A program made the translations under genes and the position numbers. The notes under the pieces were generated by a model. It was not told where the DNA came from and searched no databases. It was given only the letters and a program-made list of their open reading frames with translations. A stretch of 64,000 bases of DNA, from positions 99,440,845 to 99,504,844 of the forward strand of contig OZ026514.1 in the NCBI GenBank assembly GCA_964019695.1, in the 5' to 3' direction. Shown piece by piece: positions 54,280 to 64,000 of the stretch. How positions within the stretch are numbered: position 1 is the first letter of the stretch; each line of letters opens with the position of its first letter. The stretch comes from Loripinus fragilis. Lineage: Eukaryota > Mollusca > Bivalvia > Lucinida > Lucinidae.

Positions 54280-55878
54280 CTCAATGTGCATAAAGCGCCT
54301 GGCCCGGATGGACTAAATGCCAGAGTGCTCAAAGAGTGTAGTACACAGATTTCACCTATCCTAGCACTTATCTATAATGAATCTTTAGCTCAGGGCAATG
54401 TTCCAGATGATTGGCGACACGCAAATGTATCCCCGGTCTTTAAGAAAGGAGAAAAATATGATGCTGCGAACTACAGACCGGTGTCGCTAACCTGCATTTG
54501 TTGCAAACCCCTAGAACATATATTGGTGAGCAACATCAACAAGCACTTAGCCTTAGATAGCATACTTGCTGACTGTCAGCATGGGTTCCGAAGTTGGAGG
54601 TCTTGTGAAACCCAGTTGGTTCAATTTGTGCACGATATCATCAGCAACCTGGATGGTGCGATGAGTCGGGGGCACAAGCAGACAGATTTGATCATCATGG
54701 ATTTCGCAAAGGCCTTTGACAAGGTCCCACAAAGGAGGCTATTACACAAACTCGATTACTATGGGATACGAGGGTCCACCCACAAGTGGATCAGCTCATG
54801 GCTCTCTGGGCGCAGTCAACAAGTAGTTTTAGACGGTCAAGCCTCAGATCCAGTCCCTGTTTTATCCGGTGTACCCCAGGGGTTGGTCTTAGGACCAATC
54901 CTTTTTCTAATTTTCATTAATAATTTACCGGATAATTTCAAGTCTTCAGTTCGCCTGTTCGCGGACGATTGTGTCCTGTATAGGAACATTCATTCATTGC
55001 AAGACTGTCTCATTTTGCAGAAAGATCTTGACAGTCTTGGGCTCTGGGAGGCCGATTGGCAAATGAAGTTCAATGTTGCCAAATGTCACTCTATGAGAGT
55101 GACTCGGCATTACCCACACAAACAAATCATTCATGACTACACTCTGCATCAGCAAACTTTGGAAAACGTTCAGTCCGCGAAATATCTTGGTATAACAATC
55201 ACAGAGAACATGGATTGGGGTCAACATATCTCTGATATCTCGTCTAAAGCAACTAAGACTTAAGGTTTCCTTCGAAGGAACTTGGCTTTTGCACCTAGGA
55301 GTACTAAGGAGGTTGCATACAAAACTTTGGTACGCCCTAAATTGGAGTATGCAGCCCCCATTTGGAGCCCTTACTGTACAACTCAGATTCAACAAGTGGA
55401 GAAGGTACAGAGGACGGCAGCCCGCTGGACCTGCAGGAGGTAGCGCAACACTAGTAGTGTTGGAGAAATGCTCGATGAGCTGCAATGGCCAACTCTGGAG
55501 GCCCGGAGGGATCAGTCCTCTCTGCTTTTCTTCCACAAGATTCATTGTGGGACTATGTCTATTGATAAAGACAAGTACAAGTACTTGACCCCGTCTCAGA
55601 GTACAAGATCTACCAGGTCATCACACAACTCACAGTATTGCAGGCCCCAGACTTATAGTGATGCCCTGAAGTATTCTTTTTTCCCAAGGACTATTCCTCA
55701 TTGGAATAGTCTGGCTCCATCTGTGGTCGCAGCTGAGACCACAGAGGAGTTCAGGGCACTCATTTAGATGATTCAGCCAGAAGCTTTTTTTTTCTCTCAA
55801 AATTTCTAAAAACACTCACCTCAGAAAATGATCATATATGATCGCCTGAGTATAAGAAGATAGATAGATAGATAGATA
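54280..55878 (+). pseudogene. 5'-truncated non-LTR retrotransposon C (RT to 3' tail)
   Basis: One frame from 54286 to 55767 encodes [78 protein letters not shown] and FADD, then the C-terminal [14 protein letters not shown] region. Two in-frame stops break it (TAA 55261-55263, TAG 55441-55443); otherwise it is intact to TAG 55765-55767. The 3' end has a hairpin (ATGATCATATATGATC) and a GATA tail (55859-55878). Fits the Jockey/CR1 assemblage. It inserted into a Q repeat. A relative is at 62101-62220. Confidence 0.9.
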
Positions 55879-55879
55879 A

Positions 55880-56005
55880 CAAAACAAATACAAACACAGA
55901 ACTCCCACAAATAATGGGAAGTACATTAAACAATAGATCAACAACAACAGAACCACCGCCTTAGAACAGACAGCAGCCTAAGCCGCCGTCAGGGCCATCA
56001 TTAAG
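55880..56005 (-). repeat. Q repeat, right part (interrupted)
   Basis: Continuation of 54092-54275 beyond the LINE insertion; ends about 145 bp upstream of the NOXRED1-like start codon. Confidence 0.75.
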
Positions 56006-56150
56006 CCTGAGGCCTGACGTAAAACCATGATGGTGAATCTTGTCGGTGAACTGTCTTGTTCCGCGAGCAGAAAGATAAGTGCGGTTAATTAAATTACTTG
56101 CGGTTATTGTATGGAAAATTGCCGAGTGTGCCGAATGCGTAGAAACAAAA

Positions 56151-56353
56151 ATGGCGCTTGCGACGCGTCTTCAGAAACCAGTTGAAGAAAATAATGCTGT
56201 TGATATCACGGCAAACTTGTTGACCCTCCAGTTCGAAAGCGCTTTAACGGATGAAGAGAAAGAATTGCTGTATCTGAGAAAAAGAGCGCACGCTCTTACT
56301 GTTAATTCTTGCGCGCAAGCAGCATTTCTTGTGTCAATTCTAAACGAAGCCAG
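56151..56353 (+). CDS. NOXRED1: NOXRED1-like exon 1
   Basis: The ATG at 56151 (AAAAATGGCGCTTGCG) is the first ATG in frame; the frame is open further 5' to about 56079 without an ATG. 67 codons plus two bases. Donor GTGCGT at 56354. A 5.3-kb element inserted 20 bp downstream. Confidence 0.82.
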
Positions 56354-59300
56354 GTGCGTGCACGAGAAGTGAGGGGTCCGTAGAATTACCGAAAACCACT
56401 CATTTACCGAAAACCACCGAAAACCACTTGGAAAATCATATTTATAGGGGAATTATACCCTCCTAGTATTTGTTTTTTAGTAGTTTATGTTTATATTTAA
56501 TAGGATGGATAGAAAAAATAAAAAATGAAGCCATCTTATACCGATTTTGACCATGTAAAATGTATCGCGTCTACCGAAAATCAAAAGCATCGCCGAAAAC
56601 CAATCCGAATAGCTGATATAATAAGTTACTATGTTCTTGAAGTATTTGTTTTTGATAATACAGATGCTTATAGCAGTATGTTGAATAAGAAGGATAAAAT
56701 AAATCAAGTTTGAAACCATCTTATACCTAATTAAATGCTTTAAAACGTACAGCGGCAAGCCGAAAATCAAAAATCAATTACCGAAAACCAATCGAAATAT
56801 CCCATCTATAGGGCTTTTATGCCCTCATGGGATGTGTTTTGAATAAATCAAGTTAATTTGTAAACATATTAAGTATGGTTAATTTAAAAAAAACGAAAAT
56901 TAAAACATAGAAATTATTTATCCATATCATACTGAATTTGACGAATATATAATGTATTTCGACTATCGGACACCAGTAACCACCCACCGAAAACCAATAT
57001 AAATTGCTAAAATATTAAAGTCTTAAGGTTAATTCGACCTGTCATGTTTGCCTATGAACGTACATCCACAGTTTCCAGCCAGCATAATTAACTTGAGTAT
57101 TACCACAATCACATTATGTATTGCACAGAAAATGCAAGAAGCTGAAAGAATCTTCAATCATCATGTATACAACGTCGGTGATATACGCTGTATTCACGAT
57201 GATTTGAAGTCGTCCTGTTTCTTGTACCTACTGTCACATAATCAACGTGAGTATTATCACAATCACATTAGGTATTGCACAGAAAATGTATGTATTGTTA
57301 TAAACCTAACTACTATAATGATATCTCATGCCATTATTGAGTCTTGCATATTTTGTTATTTCCTAACTTGTTTCTGTTGTCTACGTTACTTAGTATTAGG
57401 AATTTGGGGTCCTCGAAGTCCAAGTATTTCGCTGATTCCTTGTGCGCATAGGGAGGGCACAGAAGATGAGATCCACTTACACAATCAAGGAGGCTAGTAC
57501 TTAAAGTTCAAGTCAGCATGCCCACTCATATTTCTGTTTGGGGGTACATGTACCCCCTGGTGTTTCCATTTGGGGGTACATGTTCATTTTTGAGGGTACA
57601 CATATTTTAGAGCTGTTTTTTCATAGTAAACGTATAGAGGCCATGAAATCAGATCATTTAGATGTGTATAACAGTGATATCATTATGCTGTGAAAATGCT
57701 AATAAATGAGCCCTGCAAGTAACCACCCCACCCCCTGCAAAAAAAACTAAGTCCGAACCTGAGAAAAATTTGGGCATAGGTTCCCCTAGGGGCGAAGCCC
57801 GGTTTCATTCACCCCCAACCACAATAACCCTAGCCTTTGAAAGTTTTGGGTAAAGACAGAATGAAGAAGAGTGGGAGGGGTGACGGAAAATGTAAACAAA
57901 CGTATCCAGATCACCCTCTTCTTCAGAATGATAGATGATTTTTGAAAAATAGAATACAGTAAAATGTCACATACCTCTTAGATTGTGTTACTCCTATATT
58001 TAAATTAAAGCTCTGAAAAGTGTCAAGCAATTTATCAAGTTTTCTTCTTCCACACATCTGTACTTTCAATTTTGCCTGTCCACTTAACATGGCATATGTA
58101 AGCGTAATGCTGATTGGTTCAGTAGTAATAGACAACCAATCAATATTGACTTTACTAGAAGCGTGGTTGACTGTGGCCCGAGATTTGCTATATTATACTG
58201 AACAGTTTACTATCAATGCAAGATACCAGTCAGCGGTAAATCTGAGCCGATAATTCTAAAAAACTGGACTTGTTTTCTTGAAAATTTCATGAGATTCACA
58301 CACAACGTTCACTGGTTATGCGTGCACAAAAATTACTCTACGTTTTTGCACGTAGGTACCAAATGATAAGTGCCTGCATGACCGTTTCTGTGCGTGAATT
58401 ACGTACTGCAGTACGTGAATGGGCATGCTGCAAGTTCTGTCCATACATCGTTCAATCAATCCTCTCCAGGCTCGAGTCGGTGCTACTCTTGCCCTTACAG
58501 CTAGACCTCGGCCTTAATCCAATCCAAATGAGGTATTCTAGCCTGAGACAGAAGTCATGTTCGATGGAGAGTGACCTTAATTCCTATATTGTTTCATTCA
58601 TGTGCCTTACTTGAGTATTACCACAATCACATTATGTATTGCACAGAAAATGCAAGAAGCAGAAAGAACAGTCTCATCGGAGTCTTCGATGTTATGTGAA
58701 TCTATGTTTAGAAAAATCATACGAGTCTGTGCGACTCACAGCCTCGCAGATTCTTCATTACATATTACCACAAGGATCATAAGATCAGCCTGAAATGAAT
58801 TTAAGATAGAAAAATCTTACCTGTCCAGTGCTTTTTCTGCGTTGTACTCATCACCAACATAAGAACAATTTCGACAAAAAAAGTGGAGTTGTGGTGAAGA
58901 CCATACCTTAAGATCTGATTTTGTCATAGAAATACATTGAATATGAAACCAAAATTCACAATTTGAACATTGAATAACATCAATTTCGCAATCAATTTTG
59001 CATACTCCACATGGAAAGTCCGCCATCGTACCTTATGCAGTAAAGATGGTAAGTAAAGAACAAGATGCAATTCCGAAGTATATAAAGGTTTCTTCTAGCC
59101 CAGTGTGACAAACATTCTGTTTGATCATAATTCAATTACTTTTGATTAAAATTTGTCCGACAAACTACAATGCGGCGATTTTCTTTAATTATTAACAAGA
59201 CAATTATGGTGTGATGTAATGTATGCATTAATTAATGGTTTACACATCAAACAGCATTACCGACACTGAAAACAACGACTAATTATCTAATCCTACTCCA

Positions 59301-62300
59301 CCCCCCTCCCCCCTCCCCCAACTTTCTGATTTGCAGACGGTCCTACAGTAGCAGCAATAATGCCAAATGTGTAGAACCAAACGGACCTTGATCAATATGG
59401 GTAAGCACTTATTTTTAGGGTCTACACTCTAGGTACAAGCTACTACACATCTGCTTTGGACAAACAATTTAAAATAAGAATTTATTGTAGAACCTCATCA
59501 ACATATGTCAATATTAGCAAGCTTAGATCAAATAATGTCAACACTCCAGGTACATACTTCAGTTTCTCCAGGTACACACTCGTACATATATGCTTTAGAA
59601 GAACAATGTTAAGTGAAAAATTATTGTAGAACCTCATCAACATATATCAATAATAGCAAGCACTGACTACCGGGTCTACGCTTCATTGTTTAATGAGAAA
59701 TATCAACATATATCAATACCAGTAAGCACTATACACAGGGTCTTCAATGTTTAATGAGAATTTTTTATAGAACCTCCTCAACATATATGAGCCGTGGCAT
59801 GGGATATCAAACAATGTGGTATGTGCTACCAGCATAACCGCAGTTTGATCAGAACCTTTGCTAATCGCTTGAATATTCTGTGAGTGTTACGCTACTGACT
59901 GAACATCATTTTGAGTTTCTAAACTTAAAAGGAGGGTGCACAGGCTCATCTGAGTCTACACATGTCAAAATGCCTCATTGCTGGAAATCACATGTCAGGG
60001 CTCAATTATCAATATCAGTAAGCAATGAATACTGGGTCTACGCTTCAGGTAAACTAAACTGCTCGTGTCGTAAAACAATATAATGTATATGGCTTTGCCT
60101 AATTTCGGCTTTGTAAAATTGTAGATTGGGAGCAGACGTTGCATTTTTAGGAAGGACCCAGATGAATAAGGGCGGATGAATAATGCTGTTTCACAATTTC
60201 ATAAATGGGGATTAAAATCAAACTGTGTAACCGTTAACGCCTCGTTGACTCTTGCTTAAAGGCATTATCTTTCAATCACTCAGAGGATTAAGGGAGGTGT
60301 GTGTATTAATTGCAGTTAATAATTGGGTAATTGGTTTAACTGGTAATTGGTACTCAATCAGTGTCATATTTCTGACCATTGGGATTTTCAACCTGGAACA
60401 GGCTGTTCAGTATTTGGGCCCATATTATTCAGCAATATGACAACAATTATAAAGAATATTAATAAGAATAATTTCACAATTCTTTATTATTTTCAACAAA
60501 GGAATATTACAAAATAATAAGCATCAGGCATTGGATCACTTAAATATCCCAGCATCTCAATGTCCACTGTATCCGATGAACCTACGAACACATTTACAGA
60601 AAAATGGCCTAATTATTCGCTTTTCAAACAAACTATCATATATTATGTTAAATTTGAACTAAAAAAAATAAGAAACACCTAAATTGCTTTTCTCCGTGGC
60701 TAGTTACTTCTGACTGAGGGCCGCTGCTGTACGTTAGGTTAATATGCTTAAACAAACTCAGTCAAATGACTCAACGTTTTTTTTTTAAAATAATAAACGG
60801 TCATCTCATTTTCTATAGAATATTGACTTAGTGCATCGCATTTTCATAATCCAATGGTAAATTTAGTGCTTATATTTTCTATATTAATTGGTTTTCGGTA
60901 AATGGAATTTGTTTCCTGAACTCAGTTTTGCATGTACGTTAAGAGCGCGATGATCAAGAAGTCAAATGCTGCCTGAGAAGTACACAGTTAATTGGACTAA
61001 ATATTGAATACTTGGCGTAAAAATATAATATATCAGTCTGTTAAAATAAAATGAATGAACAAAACTTAAGAACATAAGCCTAATAATACTGCTTGCAAAT
61101 TGTTTCTCGGCGTCCGCGATGTAATAACTTGCATAATTAAACATGTTCATTTGGCTTAATTATTAAATTTTTACTTATATTATCATACATTCTAAAGAAT
61201 AAATCGAAGCTTTACAGATTAAGCCTAAATTAAGAACTTGAATTTGATATAGAAGTTGGTTTTCGGTCGAGGGACTAAGATTTAGATAATGGTTTTCGGT
61301 CGAGGGACTAAGCTTTTCGCTAACCGCTATATGTTATAAGTCTATAAATCCATGATAAAGAGGCCTCACCATATACCCTGTAACAAAATATCATAAGTAA
61401 TATGCATATAAACATAAACTACTAAAAAACAAATACTAGGAGGGTATAATTCACCTATAAACTTGATTTTCTAAGTGGTTTTCGGCGATTGCTTTTGATT
61501 TTCGGTAGACGCGATACATTTTACACGGTCAAAATCGGTATAAGATGGCTTCATTTTTTATTTTTTCTATCCATCCTATTAAATATAAACATAAACTACT
61601 AAAAAACAAATACTAGGAGGGTATAATTCCCCTATAAATATGATTTTCCAAGTGGTTTTCGGTGGTTTTCGGTAAATGTGTGATTTTTGGTAATTCTACG
61701 GACCGAGAAGTGAGCTATCGAGATTCCAGATCAAGACAGTTTACTGATGAAATCCCAAGCTGACAATCTGTAGACAGTGCAGATGGAGAAATAGGCCTAG
61801 TTCCTAGCTCATCAGAGAAATGCTATTGAGTGGTGATTTCTGCTCTGGCAATCTGAGTTGTCGTTGTTTTTCTAATTCGGCATTTCATCGCTGCCTATGG
61901 CCTCTTTGTGCATTTCTTCTCTTCTGTGTTTCTCCCTTGGTACTTAAACTCATGTTACTCTATGCGCATGCGTAGCCTTGAATTTTGACTTTTGTATTTT
62001 TAGAATCTTTTAGTTTGGCAGTAATACTGGGTTAATTTGGTTGGCTGAAGCTAAACCCAGATTGGCTGTAGTAGGTTAAGGTTTATTAGGTCTTAAATGA
62101 GTCTTAAACTCGGGCTATGTACCAGATGAGTGGTGACAAGCAAATATTTCTCTGGTCTTAAAAGAGGTGAAAAAATATGATGCTGCTAACTATAGACCCG
62201 TGTCGCTCACATGCATTCGATATGGGCCATTTCAATTTCTCAAAGAAAATGCAAGCGTCTTTCAAACAAGGATCATGTTTTGGGGAGTTTTACTGTAAAA

Positions 62301-63296
62301 CTCCCCAACAAATATTCAGCCTGTCCAATACAGTTGATGGATAAAAGATAATGTCAACTGTATCAGCAAGGCTTAATAATTGCTTCCACAAGGAATGTGG
62401 ATACCTTCTTATATAGGGATGTATCCACATTTTGTCGTAGGCTGAAAACTCCCTTTCTTGAAGATGTATTCATAGAGAAACATCTATAACAGAAATGCTG
62501 TTTATTCTGTATAAGTTACATTGACGGAATAAAACCCATTTTGATATGAAAACGTAGTTTTCATAAGAAATGTGGAATCATTTTTATATAGAGATGCAAC
62601 CAGATTTTTGGTCCAGACTGAATAATTGTTTTCTTAAGAAATGCGAAATCATTTCTATAAGATGTATCCACATTTCTAAAGAAAACAATTATTCAGTCTT
62701 ATACAAAAATCTGGTTACATCGCTATATAGAAATGATTCCACATTTCTTAAAAAAACAATTATTCAAGCGATGTAACCAGATTTTTGTATAAGACTGAAT
62801 AATTGTTTTCTTAAGAAATGTTGATACATCTTATAGAAATGATTCCACATTTCCTTAGAAAACAATTATTCAGTCAGGGCCAAAATCTGGTTACATCTCT
62901 AGATAGAAATGAAATCTTTGTTTAGACCCAGATCATGTCCAACAAAATGTTGGGCCGATTTGGATCCAGATGATATTCTTAAAAAATCTTTTGAAAAAGT
63001 TAATTTTGAAAAAGTCGGCAGATGACAAAACATCATGAAAAGATTCTTGACATAGAAAGAGTTTATGAGCTAAGAATCACATTTTGGTAATATTTTCAGA
63101 CAGCTGAAGAAAAGATTAAAGAGCCCCCAGAAAAGGTCTACAAGAATATTACAGGACCAAGGACCACGGGATCCATTGAAAGTTGGAATTCTAGGTTGCG
63201 GCAGACTTGGTAGTCAGTTAGCTCATTGCCTGATAACATATGGAGGTATCAACCCAAAGGATATCAAGATATCAACTCGTAGACCAGAGACATTAG
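56151..63296 (+). CDS. NOXRED1: NOXRED1-like NADP-dependent oxidoreductase, 5' part
   Basis: Two exons are visible: 56151-56353 and 63100-63296. Exon 1 ends in phase 2 (AG|GTGCGT) and exon 2 supplies the missing base (CAG|A), giving a continuous 133-residue frame. Residues ~27-66 include [20 protein letters not shown], resembling the NOXRED1 N-terminus as I recall it. Residues 94-134 begin a Rossmann fold: [14 protein letters not shown] (GxGxxG, dinucleotide binding) and [10 protein letters not shown], a signature I associate with NOXRED1. The gene leaves the window; 63297-64000 holds no further exon that I can see. Substrate is unknown for the family. A reductase related to pyrroline-5-carboxylate reductase is the main alternative. 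Confidence 0.85.
57089..57300. repeat. Repeated 50-bp motif inside element 1
   Basis: GAGTATTACCACAATCACAT, then TATGTATTGCACAGAAAATG, occurs at 57092, 57248 and 58613. In one frame it reads [13 protein letters not shown], but the surrounding frames differ. Origin unknown. Confidence 0.7.
57540..57557. repeat. Perfect 18-nt palindrome
   Basis: GGGGGTACATGTACCCCC inside element 1; a GGGGGTACATG half is repeated near 57573. Confidence 0.85.
58821..59026 (-). CDS. PHD zinc-finger exon inside element 1
   Basis: ATG at 59026; 68 codons plus two bases; donor CAG|GTAAGA at 58820. Residues C6, C9, C20, C23, H28, C31, C51 and C54 form the C4HC3 PHD pattern, with W26 before the His as in PHD fingers ([12 protein letters not shown]). 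PHD fingers typically bind histone tails and also occur in some transposon proteins. A possible next exon on the same strand ends at a GTATGT donor (57975-57974). It may be the element's own gene or a captured host exon. Confidence 0.7.
59400..59795. repeat. Degenerate tandem repeat, TAGAACCTCATCAACATAT
   Basis: TATTGTAGAACCTCATCAAC, TATATCAATA.TAGCAAGCAC and GGGTCTACGCTTCA recur three or four times. Confidence 0.75.
59795..60002. repeat. Dispersed repeat shared with 22990-23216
   Basis: Same order of motifs as the copy beside FAM50 exon 3, ending AAATCACATGTCAGGGC. Confidence 0.8.
60010..60880. other. Element 1 interior, unassigned
   Basis: AT-rich; no frame with a domain and no repeat recognised. 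Confidence 0.4.
62101..62220 (+). pseudogene. Reverse transcriptase fragment, relative of retrotransposon C
   Basis: Reads YVPDEW, a stop, QANIS..., then [16 protein letters not shown], matching the stretch encoded at about 54400-54500. Only ~120 bp remain. Confidence 0.8.
62280..62308. repeat. Perfect hairpin
   Basis: TTGGGGAGTTTTA and TAAAACTCCCCAA are joined by CTG. The phrase GAAAACTCCC recurs near 62444. Confidence 0.85.
62560..62915. repeat. Multiply nested inverted repeats
   Basis: AACCAGATTTTTGTATAAGA, CTGAATAATTGTTTTCTTAA and their complements alternate in orientation about six times, with ATAGAAATGATTCCACATTT between. Neighbouring units can pair in several ways. Confidence 0.85.
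62925..63065. repeat. H-family repeat
   Basis: CCCAGATCATGTCCAACAAA, GTTGGGCCGATTTGGATCC and the GCAGATGACAAAACATCATG tail. It ends about 35 bp before the NOXRED1-like exon 2 acceptor. Confidence 0.6.
63100..63296 (+). CDS. NOXRED1: NOXRED1-like exon 2
   Basis: Acceptor TATTTTCAG| at 63098-63099; donor G|GTATGC at 63297. Encodes the NAD(P)-binding GxGxxG motif and [10 protein letters not shown]. An alternative acceptor four bases downstream (ACAG|) would break the phase with exon 1. Confidence 0.88.
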
Positions 63297-63429
63297 GTAT
63301 GCTTAAGCCTTTGGTCATTTTCAGAATGTCCTGTTGTAGGGATCATAACTTTTTACATGCTGGGTAATTTTTCATGCTTTTTTGTCGCATGCTGATTTTT
63401 TCGAAAAAAAAATTTAAATTTTTTTTCAG

Positions 63430-63550
63430 GAACACTATCAGACAGTTTGGATCCAGTGTCTGGTCCCACATTCTGTCAAGCCTGATCTGGGTCCAAACTG
63501 TATGTGAAGATCAGCAGCAGACGACAAAATTTGCTGATGGCAGGCAAAGA
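63430..63550. repeat. H-family palindrome
   Basis: CAGACAGTTTGGATCCAGTG and CCTGATCTGGGTCCAAACTG, then GCAGCAGACGACAAAATTTG. Confidence 0.75.
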
Positions 63551-63904
63551 AATAAAAATGTTTTTGTTCCCCCTTTCCAAGGGATCAAATTTAAAAATAA
63601 TTTATTCACTTGCTAATAATAGGGATTGTCAGACTATTTTTACTCACTTGCTAAACGTGTTGATCAACTTGCTTATTTACTGAAAATCATTTAATGAATG
63701 TAGAACACTTATTTTTCCGGTTATATCCCTAATTAGTAATTCCACAACTTCAATTAGCATTATCTTTCTGGTTTGGTTTAAACATATTTTATTCGAAATT
63801 GATTTGTAAATGGACTGGTATAACAGCTTGAAACTATGATAAGGATAAGAGCCGAAGCTTGTAGCTTATAAATAGTTCTTTCTGGTTTCATATTAGGTAG
63901 GTTT

Positions 63905-63990
63905 TCTCACAAACAATGTGGATCCAGATCAGCCAGCTTCTTAAGATCGGGATCCAAACTGCTTTGCACTCTGCTAGTCAATACAACTGA
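63905..63990. repeat. H-family palindrome
   Basis: CAAACAATGTGGATCCAGAT and GATCGGGATCCAAACTGCTT form the arms. Confidence 0.7.
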
Positions 63991-64000
63991 AATAATGCAA

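Larger units (their letters stand above)
56374..61705. mobile_element. 9-bp-TSD element 1, 5.3 kb, long TIR arms with CCGAAAACCA motifs
   Basis: Flanked by AGAAGTGAG (56365-56373 and 61706-61714). Ends GGGTCCGTAGAATTACCGAA and TTCTACGGACCG. Arms of roughly 600-800 bp are inverted; 56440-56600 and 61480-61645 are nearly identical, so the insertion looks recent. ACCGAAAACCA recurs about seven times per arm. The right arm holds an internal duplication (61405-61490 and 61575-61660). The 9-bp TSD and long TIRs fit Mutator-like elements; KDZ-type elements are an alternative. It lies in NOXRED1-like intron 1, opposite strand genes inside. Confidence 0.88.

Noticed and set aside
54994..55545. 183-codon minus-strand frame
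   Set aside because: Antisense shadow of retrotransposon C.
57048..57497. 149-codon frame in element 1
   Set aside because: It includes the repeated 50-bp motif but the other copies read in different frames. No domain is recognised.

Overview
The window is a eukaryotic, AT-rich, TE-saturated stretch. It carries two recognisable host genes with GT-AG introns and dozens of short inverted-repeat elements and tRNA-derived SINEs. The protein matches, several tRNA-SINE families, palindromic MITEs and non-LTR retrotransposon remnants suggest a lophotrochozoan, most probably a bivalve mollusc. That placement is inference from repeat style and is not proven.

Host genes. (1) A complete FAM50/XAP5 homologue lies on the minus strand (29460 down to 16211). 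Its five coding exons join in phase into 342 codons plus stop, close to the length of the human family members. (2) The 5' part of a NOXRED1-like gene (NADP-dependent oxidoreductase domain) lies on the plus strand. Exon 1 (56151-56353) and exon 2 (63100-63296) join in phase, and the rest lies beyond the right edge. A candidate first exon (46012-45967, minus) has no identified downstream exons.

Layout. 1-16.2 kb is intergenic: SINEs with target-site duplications (TSDs), a 1.2-kb degenerate minisatellite, a four-copy ~162-bp tandem repeat, MITEs and a 3.8-kb TIR element. 16.2-29.5 kb is FAM50, its introns packed with nested MITEs and SINEs; exons 3 and 5 have TE ends within about 20 bp of their splice sites, and the exon-1 donor region is tandemly amplified. 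29.5-39 kb holds MITEs, a solo LTR with a cluster of heat-shock-element-like motifs, and two elements with 9-bp TSDs and repetitive subterminal motifs. 39-56 kb is a nest of DNA elements, broken non-LTR retrotransposons and about nine copies of an unassigned ~340-bp repeat. 56-64 kb is the NOXRED1-like gene, whose first intron contains a 5.3-kb long-TIR element of the same 9-bp-TSD type with a PHD-finger exon inside.

The best candidate for an undescribed system is the trio at 31819-32614, 32918-35276 and 56374-61705. All have 9-bp TSDs, G-rich termini (three ends are GGGTC/GGGTG) and element-specific short motifs repeated near both ends; one carries a PHD-finger exon. The second candidate is the minus-oriented solo LTR (31376-30609), with TATA box, polyadenylation signal and six TTCnnGAA motifs, 1.15 kb upstream of the FAM50 start codon. 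All coordinates were read by eye, so repeat boundaries without a TSD are approximate.
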